From: Methanomassiliicoccales archaeon | Lineage (GTDB): Archaea; Thermoplasmatota; Thermoplasmata; Methanomassiliicoccales; UBA472 | Assembly: GCA_013415865.1 (NCBI GenBank) | Contig: CP058896.1 | Span: forward strand, 203,957-267,956 | DNA: 64,000 nucleotides | Reading direction: 5' to 3' | Shown here: positions 32,587 to 41,863 of the stretch, piece by piece | Layout: each line of letters opens with the position of its first letter | How positions within the stretch are numbered: position 1 is the stretch's first letter | Position numbers and translations under genes: made by a program | The notes under the pieces: generated by a model | Databases searched by the model: none | The model's input: only the letters and a program-made list of their open reading frames with translations | What the model was told of the DNA's origin: nothing

Positions 32587-33342
32587 ATGATACGTAGCAC
32601 GTTCATCATCCTGCCGCGCGTGGGCAATGTTACGGAGAGGGGACTCTGGAAGAAGGGTATAACCACCTGGGGAGACTTCTTGTGCAGATCGCACATCGAA
32701 GGGATAGGTGATGAAAGGAAATCAACGATGGATGACCGACTTGAGGATGCGGATAGGTTCCTGGAGATGGGGCGCTCAGATTATTTTTGCTCATTACTTC
32801 CGACCGTCGAGCAATGGCGGCTGTTCTCGACCTTTGTCGATGACGCGGCGTACCTGGATATAGAGACCGATGGTATCGGTCCAGGGGCAAGGACCACGGT
32901 CGTAACGGTGCATTCTAAGAAAGGCACCACGACATTGATAAGGGGTATCGACCTCACATCCGAGGGTCTCGCGAAGGCCCTTGCGGGGGCGAAGATGCTC
33001 ATCACCTTCAATGGATCGTCATTCGACCTTCCTGTCCTGAGCAAGGAATTCCCTTTCACTGTCCCGAGGGTCCCTCATTTTGATCTCAGGCATGGTGCTC
33101 ATAGGATCGGGCATGTAGGTGGCCTCAAGCTCCTGGAAGAAAGGTTTGGGATCAGAAGGCCTCAAGAGGTCGCTTATGTGACAGGAGAGGAGGCCGTCTA
33201 TCTATGGAGGCTGTGGGAGAAACAGAAAAAAGAGAACGCATTGAGATTGCTCGTACGGTACAACAGGGAGGACACGGTCAACCTGGAAAAGATCGCTGGA
33301 ATAGTTTATGATAAGCTTGTGGAAAAGACCTGGAGGGATTGA
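32587..33342 (+). CDS. RNase H-like (YprB-type) exonuclease domain protein
   Basis: 251 aa from ATG 32587. DEDD-fold metal residues are seen in AYLDIETDGIG (D-x-E), LITFNGSSFDLPVL (D) and VRYNREDTVNL (YxxxD). The N-terminal 75 residues form a helical part with MIRSTFIILPRVGNVTER. It probably degrades or trims nucleic acid. It is coupled to the following DHH nuclease gene (ATG 2 nt after its stop), hinting at joint DNA repair or RNA turnover. A GTG start at 32566 is possible. Confidence 0.78.
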   Translation: MIRSTFIILPRVGNVTERGLWKKGITTWGDFLCRSHIEGIGDERKSTMDDRLEDADRFLEMGRSDYFCSLLPTVEQWRLFSTFVDDAAYLDIETDGIGPGARTTVVTVHSKKGTTTLIRGIDLTSEGLAKALAGAKMLITFNGSSFDLPVLSKEFPFTVPRVPHFDLRHGAHRIGHVGGLKLLEERFGIRRPQEVAYVTGEEAVYLWRLWEKQKKENALRLLVRYNREDTVNLEKIAGIVYDKLVEKTWRD

Positions 33343-33344
33343 AC

Positions 33345-34862
33345 ATGCCTTCCTATGAGGAGCGCGTGGAGCGGTTTGAAAAAAGGGCCAGGGCGGTCGC
33401 GTCGCATCTGAGAGATGCCTCCAAGGTCCTCGTGGTCGGCCACATAGACGCCGATGGCATCTCTGCTACAGCTATCGCGAGGACCGCACTTGAAAGGGAG
33501 GGCATAGAGGTCATGACGAGGTCTGTGAAGAAGGTCGACGAGGCCGAGGTCTCGAGGATCGAAAATGAAGATTACGACACCGTGCTGCTCGTCGACCTGG
33601 GGTCCGGAATGGGGACGCGCTTCAAGGACGCCTCCGTCTGCATCGCCGACCATCATGCCCCGGATGTCCATGGAGGGAGGACATCCGATGTCGGTCATGA
33701 TGTAAGAGGGAAAAGAAGGAAAAAGAGCGCAAATATACTGAAGGGTCAGAGGCAGATCGACCAACCACATCTGATCCTGAACCCCATGGACTTTGGTATC
33801 GATGGTTCAAGGGAGATCTCTGGTTCTGGGGTGACATATTGGATCACAAAGTGCCTAGACCCTGCGAACAAAGACCTTGCGGCATTGGCGGTCGTGGGGG
33901 CGGTGGGGGACTTTCAAGATTCGGACGAAGGGAGGTTGACCGGTCTGAATGCAAGGATAGTCGATGATGGTGTTGCCGCGGGAGTGCTCAGGGTCGAGGA
34001 GGACATCCGTCTGTTCGGAAGGGTCTCAAGGCCCCTTACAAAGTTCATCCAATACTCCGACCTGCCATTGCCCTGGACCTCGGACTGGGCGAGATGTAGG
34101 GAATTCTTCAAGGAGCTTGAGATACCTCTTGGCAGAAAGGAGAAACTTAGGACATGGTCCGACCTGACGGCTGAGGAGCGTGAAAGGGCCATCAACGCCT
34201 TGGAATTTGAGCTCGCGAAGCTGGGGAGGGGGGATTGCAGGTTGAAGGGGGAGATATACATCCTCACAAAGGAAGCACAGGGCACCGAGCTTTGTGATGC
34301 AAAAGAGTATGCAACCCTGTTGAACTCCTGCGGTAGGCATGGACAGGCTGACCTAGGGGTGGAACTGTGCACCGTGTCCAGGAACGGTGAAGCCTTCTCA
34401 GAGATTCTGAACAAGGTAAGGGGGCAGATAAAGACGCATAGGGAGAACCTGAGAGGGGGGATCGATGCGTTCGATGGAGCACTGCTTGTTCAGATGACCG
34501 CACTTCAGTATTTCAGGACAGAGGAGGAGTTCGGATTGCCTTCTTCGTTGGAGACCACTTTAGGTACCGTGCTAGGGATGGTCCTTTCTTCTGGTAAGGT
34601 GCCGAGCGACCGGCCGTTGTTCGCCTTCGCTAAGACCGAGGACGGCAAGCTTAAGGTTTCGGCCAGGGCGACCAAGGAACTTGTGGCCAAAGGTTTGGAC
34701 CTATCCTCTGCGATAAAATTGTCCGCGGAGAAGGTAGGTGGGGTGGGCGGGGGGCATAACATCGCTGCTGGTGCAACGATCGAAAAGGGCAAGGAAGTTG
34801 AGTTCCTTGATAGGGCCGACATGATCATCCGAGAACAATTTGAACGTTCGGGGCTGAAATAG
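33345..34862 (+). CDS. DHH/DHHA1 family exonuclease (archaeal RecJ-like)
   Basis: 505 aa. VVGHIDADGISATAIA (about residues 30-45) holds the DxDG metal motif, VLLVDLGSGMG the next Asp, and IADHHAPDV the DHH motif. The C-terminal DHHA1 signature is GGVGGGHNIAAGATI (about 465-480). Archaeal homologues associate with the GINS/CMG helicase or digest RNA/DNA. It follows the YprB-like gene directly. The final codon is TAG (34860-34862), with TAA 13 codons later. Confidence 0.87.
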   Translation: MPSYEERVERFEKRARAVASHLRDASKVLVVGHIDADGISATAIARTALEREGIEVMTRSVKKVDEAEVSRIENEDYDTVLLVDLGSGMGTRFKDASVCIADHHAPDVHGGRTSDVGHDVRGKRRKKSANILKGQRQIDQPHLILNPMDFGIDGSREISGSGVTYWITKCLDPANKDLAALAVVGAVGDFQDSDEGRLTGLNARIVDDGVAAGVLRVEEDIRLFGRVSRPLTKFIQYSDLPLPWTSDWARCREFFKELEIPLGRKEKLRTWSDLTAEERERAINALEFELAKLGRGDCRLKGEIYILTKEAQGTELCDAKEYATLLNSCGRHGQADLGVELCTVSRNGEAFSEILNKVRGQIKTHRENLRGGIDAFDGALLVQMTALQYFRTEEEFGLPSSLETTLGTVLGMVLSSGKVPSDRPLFAFAKTEDGKLKVSARATKELVAKGLDLSSAIKLSAEKVGGVGGGHNIAAGATIEKGKEVEFLDRADMIIREQFERSGLK

Positions 34863-34920
34863 GCTCTGACAGAACAGAAAGACATTTGCCATCTCCGACC
34901 CTAATGATGCCCTTTTTAAA

Positions 34921-35205
34921 TTAAAATGGGAAAGATAATAGTTTGAAATTTCCGAGAGATCGAGATTGCATCTGGAATACAGACTTTCTCTTCTCGTTCT
35001 CCATTGGAATGATCTGATGAATCATCCCCACTATTCCGACCTCTCCGATCTCTTTTTCCTCTAAGGTCTCCATCTCGAGATTGGCTCTGATCTCATTGAA
35101 AATAATGGCCCCTTGCTCAGAGCTCTTATTCTCACTGACGATGAACGAGCATGAGGCGTAATTGAATGTCGTACAGTTGGCGTTGACCTCTATACCGGCG
35201 GACAC
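34921..35205 (-). CDS. Hypothetical 94-aa protein
   Basis: A GTG-started frame with ordinary codon use gives VSAGIEVNANCTTFNYASCSF, then an alpha/beta-looking region (IFNEIRANLEMETLEEKEIGEVGIVGMIHQIIPMENEKRKS) and ends SLGNFKLLSFPF. No family is recognised and there is no clear ribosome site, so it could be non-coding. It lies alone between convergent/divergent neighbours. Confidence 0.35.
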   Translation of the reverse strand: MSAGIEVNANCTTFNYASCSFIVSENKSSEQGAIIFNEIRANLEMETLEEKEIGEVGIVGMIHQIIPMENEKRKSVFQMQSRSLGNFKLLSFPF

Positions 35206-35632
35206 GGCATGCAGTGATCCATGCGGTCCTCTTGTAAATCATAAGCAATAAAGGAACTTGCCAGTTGCATATCAAATGACTGATGTTCACCTGCTAGTGA
35301 GAGGTTGTTTTGTCATTCCCGAGGTCCTCGATCTAACCCGATGAGGTAAGGTTGAACTTTGATCATTTCAGACCTCCCTAAGTGATGCTCTTGCCACCCT
35401 CGGTGATCTATTTTCAGATGTCGTCCAAATCCATCCAAATGAGGGCGGTAGCCACCTATACGGACACCAGAGCCGTCGCCGCGACAGTCTTTTTTGCTGT
35501 ATTAATCTGTATTACCTGTTAGCACCTGGAAACAAGGACTAAGATAAGCATCTGATCGAGGTTAAATGATAATCTGTGAAAATGGATGACAATATATTTT
35601 GTGAAAAATGGGTTTCAGGAGCATGAGCTGCC
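35206..35632. other. Intergenic region without a supported gene
   Basis: 427 bp lie between the hypothetical 94-aa gene and argF. A short plus-strand frame at 35441 encodes a hydrophobic peptide of about 27 residues ended by TAG and then TGA after ten more codons, but it lacks a ribosome site. No tRNA or clear hairpin is seen. Confidence 0.3.
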
Positions 35633-36580
35633 CTACTCTTCTTCCTGCTGATCGCCGAGCAGTTTCATGAGTATTGCCTTCTGCACATGCAACCTGTTCT
35701 CCGCCTGGTCGAACACCACGCTGTGAGGTCCGTCCATCACATCCGCGCTTATCTCCATGCCACGATGCGCCGGGAGACAATGCATGGCGATCGCATCAGG
35801 CTGCGCCACTGACATCAACCTGGAGTTGATCTGATATGGCATAAAGACCTTTATACGCTCCTCGGACTGGTCCTCTTTCCCCATCGACACCCAGACGTCC
35901 GTATAGACGGCGTCCGCGCCTTTCGCGGCCTCAAGGGGGTCGGTGATAATCTCTATCGAACCGTTGTGCTTGTCCGCCAGGGTCTTGGCGATACCAGTGA
36001 GCTCCTTGTCAGGTTCGAACCCTGGAGGCACTGCGGCTATGAAGTCCATACCGCACATCGCGGCGCCGAGCATCAATGAGTTGCAAACGTTGTTCCCGTC
36101 CCCGACATATGCTATCTTGATCCCCCTCAGCCTTCCCTTATATTCTTTGATGGTAAGAAGATCTGCCATTATCTGGCAGGGATGTTCAACATCGTCAAGG
36201 GCGTTGATCACCGGTACAGAGGCGTTGTGTGCGAGCTCCAACATCATCGCATGCTGGTAAGCTCTGTACATTATACCGTCCACATAACGGGACAGGACCT
36301 TGGCGGTGTCCGCGACCGTCTCGCCACGGCCCAGTTGGAGGTCCTTCATGCTGAGATTAAGCGCATGCCCTCCGAGCTCCAACATCCCGACCTCGAAAGA
36401 TACCCTGGTACGTGTGGACGATTTTTCGAATATCATCGCAAGCTTCTTTCCTTTCAAAGGAGCCTGGTCCTTGTATTTTCCAGCCTTCATCTCCTCAGCA
36501 AGTACTAGCAGTTCACCAAGGATGTCCTCCACGTCCAACATCGAAATGAAATCGCGTTTCATCAGCGTGTTCTCCTTCAT
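35633..36580 (-). CDS. argF: Ornithine carbamoyltransferase
   Basis: 315 aa. Carbamoyl-phosphate site SSTRTRVSFE (about residues 54-63), HPCQ (about 132-135), and ornithine site MHCLPAHRG (about 270-278) are intact. It forms citrulline from ornithine and carbamoyl phosphate in arginine synthesis. ATG 36580 gives MKENTLMKRDFISMLD; an internal ATG at MKRDF (36562) fits homologues equally well. It ends with TAG, with TGA five codons later. No other arg gene is in the window. Confidence 0.94.
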   Translation of the reverse strand: MKENTLMKRDFISMLDVEDILGELLVLAEEMKAGKYKDQAPLKGKKLAMIFEKSSTRTRVSFEVGMLELGGHALNLSMKDLQLGRGETVADTAKVLSRYVDGIMYRAYQHAMMLELAHNASVPVINALDDVEHPCQIMADLLTIKEYKGRLRGIKIAYVGDGNNVCNSLMLGAAMCGMDFIAAVPPGFEPDKELTGIAKTLADKHNGSIEIITDPLEAAKGADAVYTDVWVSMGKEDQSEERIKVFMPYQINSRLMSVAQPDAIAMHCLPAHRGMEISADVMDGPHSVVFDQAENRLHVQKAILMKLLGDQQEEE

Positions 36581-36704
36581 CTATCGGCCATGTCTCCCGA
36601 TATCGGGGCTGTGCAAGGCCGGCATCATATTAAAATAAATGATAGACTCCGGACAAAATTAATTTTGTTATGTCCATTTTTTTCAGTCCCATCCCTGAGA
36701 CATT

Positions 36705-37649
36705 TCACCTGCGTATGGTCTCCAGATTCTCAAGGAACCATTCATAGGTAGACCTTATCCCCTCTTCCAACCCAATCGATGCTGTCCATCCTAACCCCTT
36801 TAATCGGCTTATGTCTAGCAATTTCCGCGGAGTTCCGTCAGGCTTGGAGAGGTCGTTGACTATTCTCCCCTTAAACCCAACGACCTTTGCTATCAGATCT
36901 GCGAGCTCGATGATCTTTATATCTTCCCCGGTCCCAATGTTGAGATGCATCTCCCCTGAGTAATTGTTCATCAAGAAGACGCAGGCATCTGCCAGGTCGT
37001 CCACATGTAGGAACTCTCTTCTTGGTTCACCTGTACCCCAGATCACGACTTCATCTACCCCAGCGACCTTTGCCTCATGAAACTTACGTAACAGGGCAGG
37101 TAGGACATGGGATGAGCTAAGGTCAAAATTGTCGTTAGGTCCATAGAGGTTGGTCGGCATTACCGAGATAAAGTCGCATCCATATTGCCTACGATAGAAC
37201 TTACATAGCTCTATTCCCGTTATTTTGGCGACCGAGTATGCCTCGTTCGTTGGCTCGAGACCGCCTGTTAAAAGATATTCCTCCTTTATCGGCTGAGGGG
37301 CAAATTTTGGGTAAATACAAGAACTTCCGAGGAACAACAATTTATTAACATTGGTCTTCCTGGCCGCCTCTATGATATTCGCCTCAATCATGAGATTGTC
37401 ATAGATGAACTCCGCAGGAAATGTATTGTTGGCAAGAATGCCGCCCACTTTGGCCGCGGAAATGAAGACGAACTCAGGCCTCTCCTGCTCAAAGAACCTT
37501 TCGACCTCATATTGCCTTCTCAGGTCCAAGTCCTTAGATGTCCTTAGCAATAAATTTTCATAGCCATCTGCTTGTAGCTTGCGCACAATCGCAGAACCGA
37601 CCATCCCCCTGTGGCCGGCTACATAGATTTTACTGTCCTTAGACATCAT
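36705..37649 (-). CDS. fcl: GDP-L-fucose synthase
   Basis: 314 aa. Rossmann motif [16 protein letters not shown] (about residues 9-24), catalytic Ser in [11 protein letters not shown] (about 104-114) and YSVAKITG (Tyr-x3-Lys, about 137-144) are all seen. It epimerises and reduces GDP-4-keto-6-deoxymannose to GDP-L-fucose with NADPH. The upstream gene gmd (6 nt away) supplies its substrate. The product is the expected donor for the GT10 enzyme at 52786-54611. Confidence 0.93.
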   Translation of the reverse strand: MMSKDSKIYVAGHRGMVGSAIVRKLQADGYENLLLRTSKDLDLRRQYEVERFFEQERPEFVFISAAKVGGILANNTFPAEFIYDNLMIEANIIEAARKTNVNKLLFLGSSCIYPKFAPQPIKEEYLLTGGLEPTNEAYSVAKITGIELCKFYRRQYGCDFISVMPTNLYGPNDNFDLSSSHVLPALLRKFHEAKVAGVDEVVIWGTGEPRREFLHVDDLADACVFLMNNYSGEMHLNIGTGEDIKIIELADLIAKVVGFKGRIVNDLSKPDGTPRKLLDISRLKGLGWTASIGLEEGIRSTYEWFLENLETIRR

Positions 37650-37655
37650 ATGGAT

Positions 37656-38735
37656 TCAACCCTTTCCGTTGGCCCTTATCTCCTTGGCAACTTTTTCCAT
37701 ATCTGAGCGTACCATCTTCTTAACCAAATCGTGGAAGCTTGTCTGCTTAGGGTTCCATCCCAATAACTTGATCGCTTTAGTTGGATCACCCAGTAGGTCA
37801 TCTACCTCGGTCGGACGGAAATAACGACGGTCAATCTCAACCAGGACCTTGCCATTCTTCTTGTCGATTCCTTTTTCATTGATCCCGGAACCCTCCCACT
37901 TTAGTTCAATGCCTACCTCTTTGAATGCAAGTTCGCAGAACTCCCTGACGGTGTGTTGCTCGCCGGTCGCAATGACAAAATCTTCGGGCTTCGGATGTTG
38001 TAACATCATCCACATGCATTGGACGTAGTCTGGAGCATAACCCCAGTCCCTCTTTGCATTTAGATTGCCCAAATATAGCTTCCTTTGGACACCTGCCGCT
38101 ATCCTCGCTGCTGCAAGAGTTATCTTCCTTGTGACGAAGGTCTCTCCCCTTCTTTCAGATTCGTGATTGAACAATATGCCATTAACCGCGAAAATACCAT
38201 ATGCTTCACGATAATTCACAACTATCCAGTATGCATACAGTTTTGCAACGCCATATGGGCTACGGGGATAGAAAGGAGTTGTCTCGCTCTGAGGGACCTC
38301 TTGCACCAGGCCATATAGTTCAGATGTGGACGCTTGATAGAACTTTGTCTTTTTTTCGAGGCCAAGTAACCTGATTATCTCAAGGAGCCTCAATGTCCCG
38401 ATCGCGTCGGCGTTCGCGGTGTACTCCGGTGCTTCGAACGAGACTTTAACATGCGATTGGGCGGCCAAATTGTAAATCTCATCTGGTCGTACATTCTGAA
38501 CTAACGACATGAGACTATTGGTATCGGTCATATCGCCATAGTGGAGGAACACGCGTTTCTCTTTGTGCATGTCGTCAATGTAATCTTTTAGGTAGAGATG
38601 CTCGATCCTTCCAGTGTTGAACGAGGAGCTCCGTCTGATGATGCCGTGGACCTCATATCCTTTTTTTAATAGAAATTCAGCGAGGAATGAACCGTCCTGA
38701 CCGGTTATACCCGTGATCATTGCTACCTTTTTCAT
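37656..38735 (-). CDS. gmd: GDP-mannose 4,6-dehydratase
   Basis: 359 aa. [25 protein letters not shown] is the N-terminal NADP site; [11 protein letters not shown] and [16 protein letters not shown] hold the catalytic Thr/Glu and Tyr-x3-Lys; [19 protein letters not shown] is the GMD-specific segment. It converts GDP-mannose to GDP-4-keto-6-deoxymannose. First gene of the gmd-fcl pair. No mannose-1-phosphate guanylyltransferase is present nearby. Confidence 0.95.
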   Translation of the reverse strand: MKKVAMITGITGQDGSFLAEFLLKKGYEVHGIIRRSSSFNTGRIEHLYLKDYIDDMHKEKRVFLHYGDMTDTNSLMSLVQNVRPDEIYNLAAQSHVKVSFEAPEYTANADAIGTLRLLEIIRLLGLEKKTKFYQASTSELYGLVQEVPQSETTPFYPRSPYGVAKLYAYWIVVNYREAYGIFAVNGILFNHESERRGETFVTRKITLAAARIAAGVQRKLYLGNLNAKRDWGYAPDYVQCMWMMLQHPKPEDFVIATGEQHTVREFCELAFKEVGIELKWEGSGINEKGIDKKNGKVLVEIDRRYFRPTEVDDLLGDPTKAIKLLGWNPKQTSFHDLVKKMVRSDMEKVAKEIRANGKG

Positions 38736-38827
38736 TTTAAAGCCTCACTCAAGAGAAACTTGATGTTGTCACCATATCTTGTTGAGATAAATAAATTACC
38801 TGCTCAAAAAATGATGCTGGATGTTCA

Positions 38828-39730
38828 TCATCTCAATTTGTCCATCAAGATGCCTAAGGAATTGAGTACGAGAGATGTGAATATTAAAAATAGGCCTGTC
38901 CCAAATAGCGAGATACCAGCGATCCCCTGAGTGACGAGTGTCCAATCGAATATCAGCTTTGTATTAAGGAATGTGGCGAATGACAAGATGGTGCCTGCCA
39001 AAAAAAAGGCAATCCCTGGGACCCCGAAAAGGAGCAACGGGCGCTTATAACCAACGAACCCGATCAGCTTCGCAAGGACGGACATGCCATGTTTCAAAGG
39101 GTTTTTCTTATGTCCGTTCGGCACGTCATAACGTACGGTTGTTGGCACCTCCGTGATCTTCAGCCCTTTGTTCGAGAAATGGATTATCATGTCCGATTCA
39201 ACACTGTAGGAATCAGAACGGAAGTCAACGTGCTCTAGCGCATTCCTCGACAGTGCCCTGTATCCCGACTGGCTGTCTGTTACCTTTGTCATTGAGCCCA
39301 GGTTCGTCGTCGAGTTGAGGACCAAAAGCCCCATTTTCCTGTACTTAGGTATGTCTGTTCTTTCCAGGTATCTTGAACCGATGACCAGGTCCGCCTCGCC
39401 ATCCAACACCGGTCTGCAGATATTGGGAATAAGGGAGGGGTCCATCTGACCGTCGCCATCTATAGTGACTACGCAATCAGGGTCGAATTTCTTGCACTCC
39501 TCAAACCCTCTTCTGAGAGCCGCGGCCTTTCCAGTGTTCTTTGGTAATTGTATTACCATGGCCCCAGCCTTTGCTGCAATCTCTGATGTCCTGTCTTTGG
39601 AGCCGTCGTCCACAACTATTACCTTCCAGACATATGGCACAGACATTAGGACGACGGATGCTATCGTCAGCTCCTCGTTAAATGCCGGTACCAATGCTAT
39701 GACCTTTTTGAGACGTGCATCCCTTTCCAT
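38828..39730 (-). CDS. Glycosyltransferase family 2, dolichyl-phosphate sugar synthase-like
   Basis: 300 aa. GT-A core: IALVPAFNEELTIASVV, VIVVDDGSKDRTSEIA and VTIDGDGQMDPSLIP (DxD, about residues 89-103), with SQSGYRALSRNAL. Two C-terminal membrane helices (LLLFGVPGIAFFLAGTILSF, ITQGIAGISLFGTGLFLIFTSLV) anchor it. Such enzymes load a sugar on a polyprenyl phosphate for N-glycosylation or other surface glycans. Confidence 0.87.
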   Translation of the reverse strand: MERDARLKKVIALVPAFNEELTIASVVLMSVPYVWKVIVVDDGSKDRTSEIAAKAGAMVIQLPKNTGKAAALRRGFEECKKFDPDCVVTIDGDGQMDPSLIPNICRPVLDGEADLVIGSRYLERTDIPKYRKMGLLVLNSTTNLGSMTKVTDSQSGYRALSRNALEHVDFRSDSYSVESDMIIHFSNKGLKITEVPTTVRYDVPNGHKKNPLKHGMSVLAKLIGFVGYKRPLLLFGVPGIAFFLAGTILSFATFLNTKLIFDWTLVTQGIAGISLFGTGLFLIFTSLVLNSLGILMDKLR

Positions 39731-39806
39731 TTTGAATTAATGCAGACGTTCCTCATATTTGAAGGATTTTTTCGAATTTTTATTTGTATAAATAAAAAAT
39801 GCCTGT

Positions 39807-40613
39807 TCAATCGAATAAGAACCATCCTTTCGGAAGGAACGAAAACAGGAAAAAATTGATCAGACCATGGATCAGGGCGATGAAAATAAGATTCCTCGTC
39901 CTCAGATAAGAGACCCCTAGGACAAGACCGACGATGAAAACATATGCAAGATATAACAGCGACCCATAGCCCGAGTGCATCACCGAGAACATCAGAGCTG
40001 AGAATACCACGGCCCCGACCGCGCCCATCCTTTCCTGCGCTCTCGTCTGAAGAATTGTGCGGAACACTAGCTCTTCACCGAACCCCACAAAGAAGACCAT
40101 GACCACGAGCAAAGCGGTTATGCTTGCCAAAGACATGTCGGGAACAAGGGCATCTGGTCTGAGCACCGCATACTCAAAGAACGCCATGAACAGAGCGATC
40201 AAGGTCGCGAGCGGAATGAAGATCAGCTTGAAGGTCGGGACCTCGCTAGCTGAGACCCCGTTCATAAATTTCCAGATGTCGCCGATCGAAGGCCTCTTCC
40301 CCTCGTCGATATTGTCTGCCCTCCAAAGAAGGTAGGCTGCTATGATGACAGGAAGATATATGAACGGGAAGAAGTAAATGGAGAGATCAAAGAATGTAGG
40401 CATTCCCACGTTCAGGACCCTTAAAAGAGATATCAGGACAAACGCTACCAGGAGGTCAGAACCTTTGGGGCGGAATATTGCCAAGATGACGCATAGGAAT
40501 ATGTTGAGAAGGTGGACCTCAAGACATTCCTCTGTTCCTCCGTTGAAGAAGAAGGCCTCTGCCGTCACAATAAGCGCGGCGGGAAGGGCGATGTTCAACT
40601 TGTCCCGCATCAC
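39807..40613 (-). CDS. CPBP-family intramembrane metalloprotease
   Basis: 268 aa with eight hydrophobic segments. The CPBP (Abi/CAAX) motifs are visible: FGEELVFRTIL (EExxxR, about residues 197-207), FSVMHSGYG (H) and ALIHGLINFF (HxxxN, near the end). Substrate unknown; in archaea and bacteria these proteases act on membrane or prenylated proteins. Stop TGA; next gene on this strand is 77 bp downstream. Confidence 0.82.
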   Translation of the reverse strand: MMRDKLNIALPAALIVTAEAFFFNGGTEECLEVHLLNIFLCVILAIFRPKGSDLLVAFVLISLLRVLNVGMPTFFDLSIYFFPFIYLPVIIAAYLLWRADNIDEGKRPSIGDIWKFMNGVSASEVPTFKLIFIPLATLIALFMAFFEYAVLRPDALVPDMSLASITALLVVMVFFVGFGEELVFRTILQTRAQERMGAVGAVVFSALMFSVMHSGYGSLLYLAYVFIVGLVLGVSYLRTRNLIFIALIHGLINFFLFSFLPKGWFLFD

Positions 40614-40906
40614 CGCTGAATCCTGGACTTTTTATTAAATCATTTCTTGGTGAATATTAAAAAAGGAGGAAAGGATGATCGTAAAAAAGCTCTTATTTCA
40701 TCTGGACATGAAATAGATCTGGTTCTGCGCAAATGTTATGTTGGTGGGGTTCATCTTGGTGCCCGTGTCTCCCGACTTCTTTTTTAATATCATATTTTCA
40801 CATTCCTTCTATATTGTATCGCTCAAATTGCATTTTATCGATAATATTAGTAATATTTAAACATTATGATGTAGTTAATACGATTAAACAGGATTTGAGT
40901 GAACTG
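40614..40906. other. Intergenic region with divergent promoters
   Basis: TATTTAAAC at 40854-40862 is a good plus-strand TATA box for the ArsR-like gene. The rest shows no conserved frame. A longer in-frame upstream extension of the regulator is hydrophobic and cysteine-rich and lies before this TATA box, so it is not used. Confidence 0.45.
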
Positions 40907-41482
40907 ATGTCAAAGATCGGTGTTGAACAGATAAAGGTGCTCTCGGACCCCAACCGGCTTGCGATACTCTCGCTCCTTTCAATGAGAGAAATGACCACTT
41001 CACAAGTGTCAGAATTGCTTGAGCAGAGCATACAGAACACGCAGTACCATATCAAACGGCTCTTGGAGGCGGGGCTCATTTCGCAGACCAGGACGGAGAT
41101 GGTCGGAAACCTGATGGAAAAATATTATCGCTCAGCGTTCGAACCTGGCATGATCTCCCAGGCCACCGATGAGGAGGATGTGGACATCCATGAGAGGCTC
41201 AACCTCGTGTTCGCCGCATTGGGTTCCATAAAGGGCGTCCTGAACCATGGGATCGAGAACCTGGACAAGAGAAGGGATAGCTATTTCACAAAGGTGGGTG
41301 AGAGGCCGAAGTATCCATTCGGCGCGAACTATGTGATAATCCCGAACAATAAGGAGTCATATGCCAGGGCCGAGAAGCTCATAATGGAGCTGGATGAGAA
41401 GCTCAAGAGATTGTCGGACGATTTCCCAAATGAGGAAAAGACAAAGTTCGCCGTCATGTACGCTGTCTTCCCATACGAATGA
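40907..41482 (+). CDS. ArsR-like winged-helix regulator
   Basis: 191 aa from ATG 40907 (MSKIGVEQIKVLSDPNRLAI). The winged helix is LSDPNRLAILSLLSMREMTTSQVSELLEQSIQNTQYHIKRLLEAGLI (about residues 13-60). A C-terminal domain of about 120 residues is helical with no recognised ligand motif. This start lies about 45 nt after a TATA box. A CPBP protease gene is divergent; a regulatory link is possible but unproven. Confidence 0.78.
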   Translation: MSKIGVEQIKVLSDPNRLAILSLLSMREMTTSQVSELLEQSIQNTQYHIKRLLEAGLISQTRTEMVGNLMEKYYRSAFEPGMISQATDEEDVDIHERLNLVFAALGSIKGVLNHGIENLDKRRDSYFTKVGERPKYPFGANYVIIPNNKESYARAEKLIMELDEKLKRLSDDFPNEEKTKFAVMYAVFPYE

Positions 41483-41534
41483 CCTTGGCAAGGGAATCTT
41501 TATTTAGCACGAAGCGTTGCAGAATTCCCGTCAT

Positions 41535-41609
41535 GGCCGCGATGGGGTAGCTTGGTCATCCTGTGGGACTGTGGATCCCTAGACTCGCGTTCAAATCGCG
41601 ATCGCGGCC
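41535..41609 (+). tRNA. tRNA-His (anticodon GTG) with encoded G-1
   Basis: Acceptor arms GCCGCGA (41536-41542) and TCGCGGC (41602-41608) pair over 7 bp; T-arm TCGCG-TTCAAAT-CGCGA is perfect; the anticodon loop is CTGTGGA with anticodon GTG. The base before the acceptor is G (41535) and the discriminator base is C (41609), the G-1:C73 pair that identifies histidine tRNAs. No intron and no encoded CCA. The anticodon stem has four good pairs and a T-T at its base. Three terminal C and then a pyrimidine-rich stretch follow. Confidence 0.92.
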
Positions 41610-41863
41610 CCCTATACTTCTTATCAAAATATGTTCAGGTGCTCAATTATAACAATGATCTTCACCAGACATTATTTAATATCGCCATTGTTACTACATT
41701 GAGAGGATGATGATTGAACGAAAAAAAGATGACTTGCGCCCGAACCTCGATCATGGCTGGAATGATAGACCATTGTTCTCTCGATATCGTCCCATTTCAA
41801 TATAGGCATGGACCTTTTGAAAGGTTTATCTAACACCCCTATCATGCTTCAACTGGTGCTGAC
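41610..41863. other. Intergenic region between tRNA-His and rtcB
   Basis: TTATTTAATATCG (about 41668-41680) is a TATA-like box followed by a 32-codon frame at 41707 ending in TAG, with TGA four codons later; coding potential is doubtful. AAGGTTTATCTAAC near 41821-41834 is the probable TATA region of rtcB, about 35 nt before its GTG. Confidence 0.35.

Noticed and set aside
35441..35551. Short hydrophobic peptide frame with internal TAG before argF
   Set aside because: No ribosome site, no recognisable motif and weak coding character.
41707..41817. 32-codon frame between tRNA-His and rtcB ending TAG then TGA
   Set aside because: A TATA-like box and purine-rich site are present, but nothing supports a protein; noted only in the intergenic entry.
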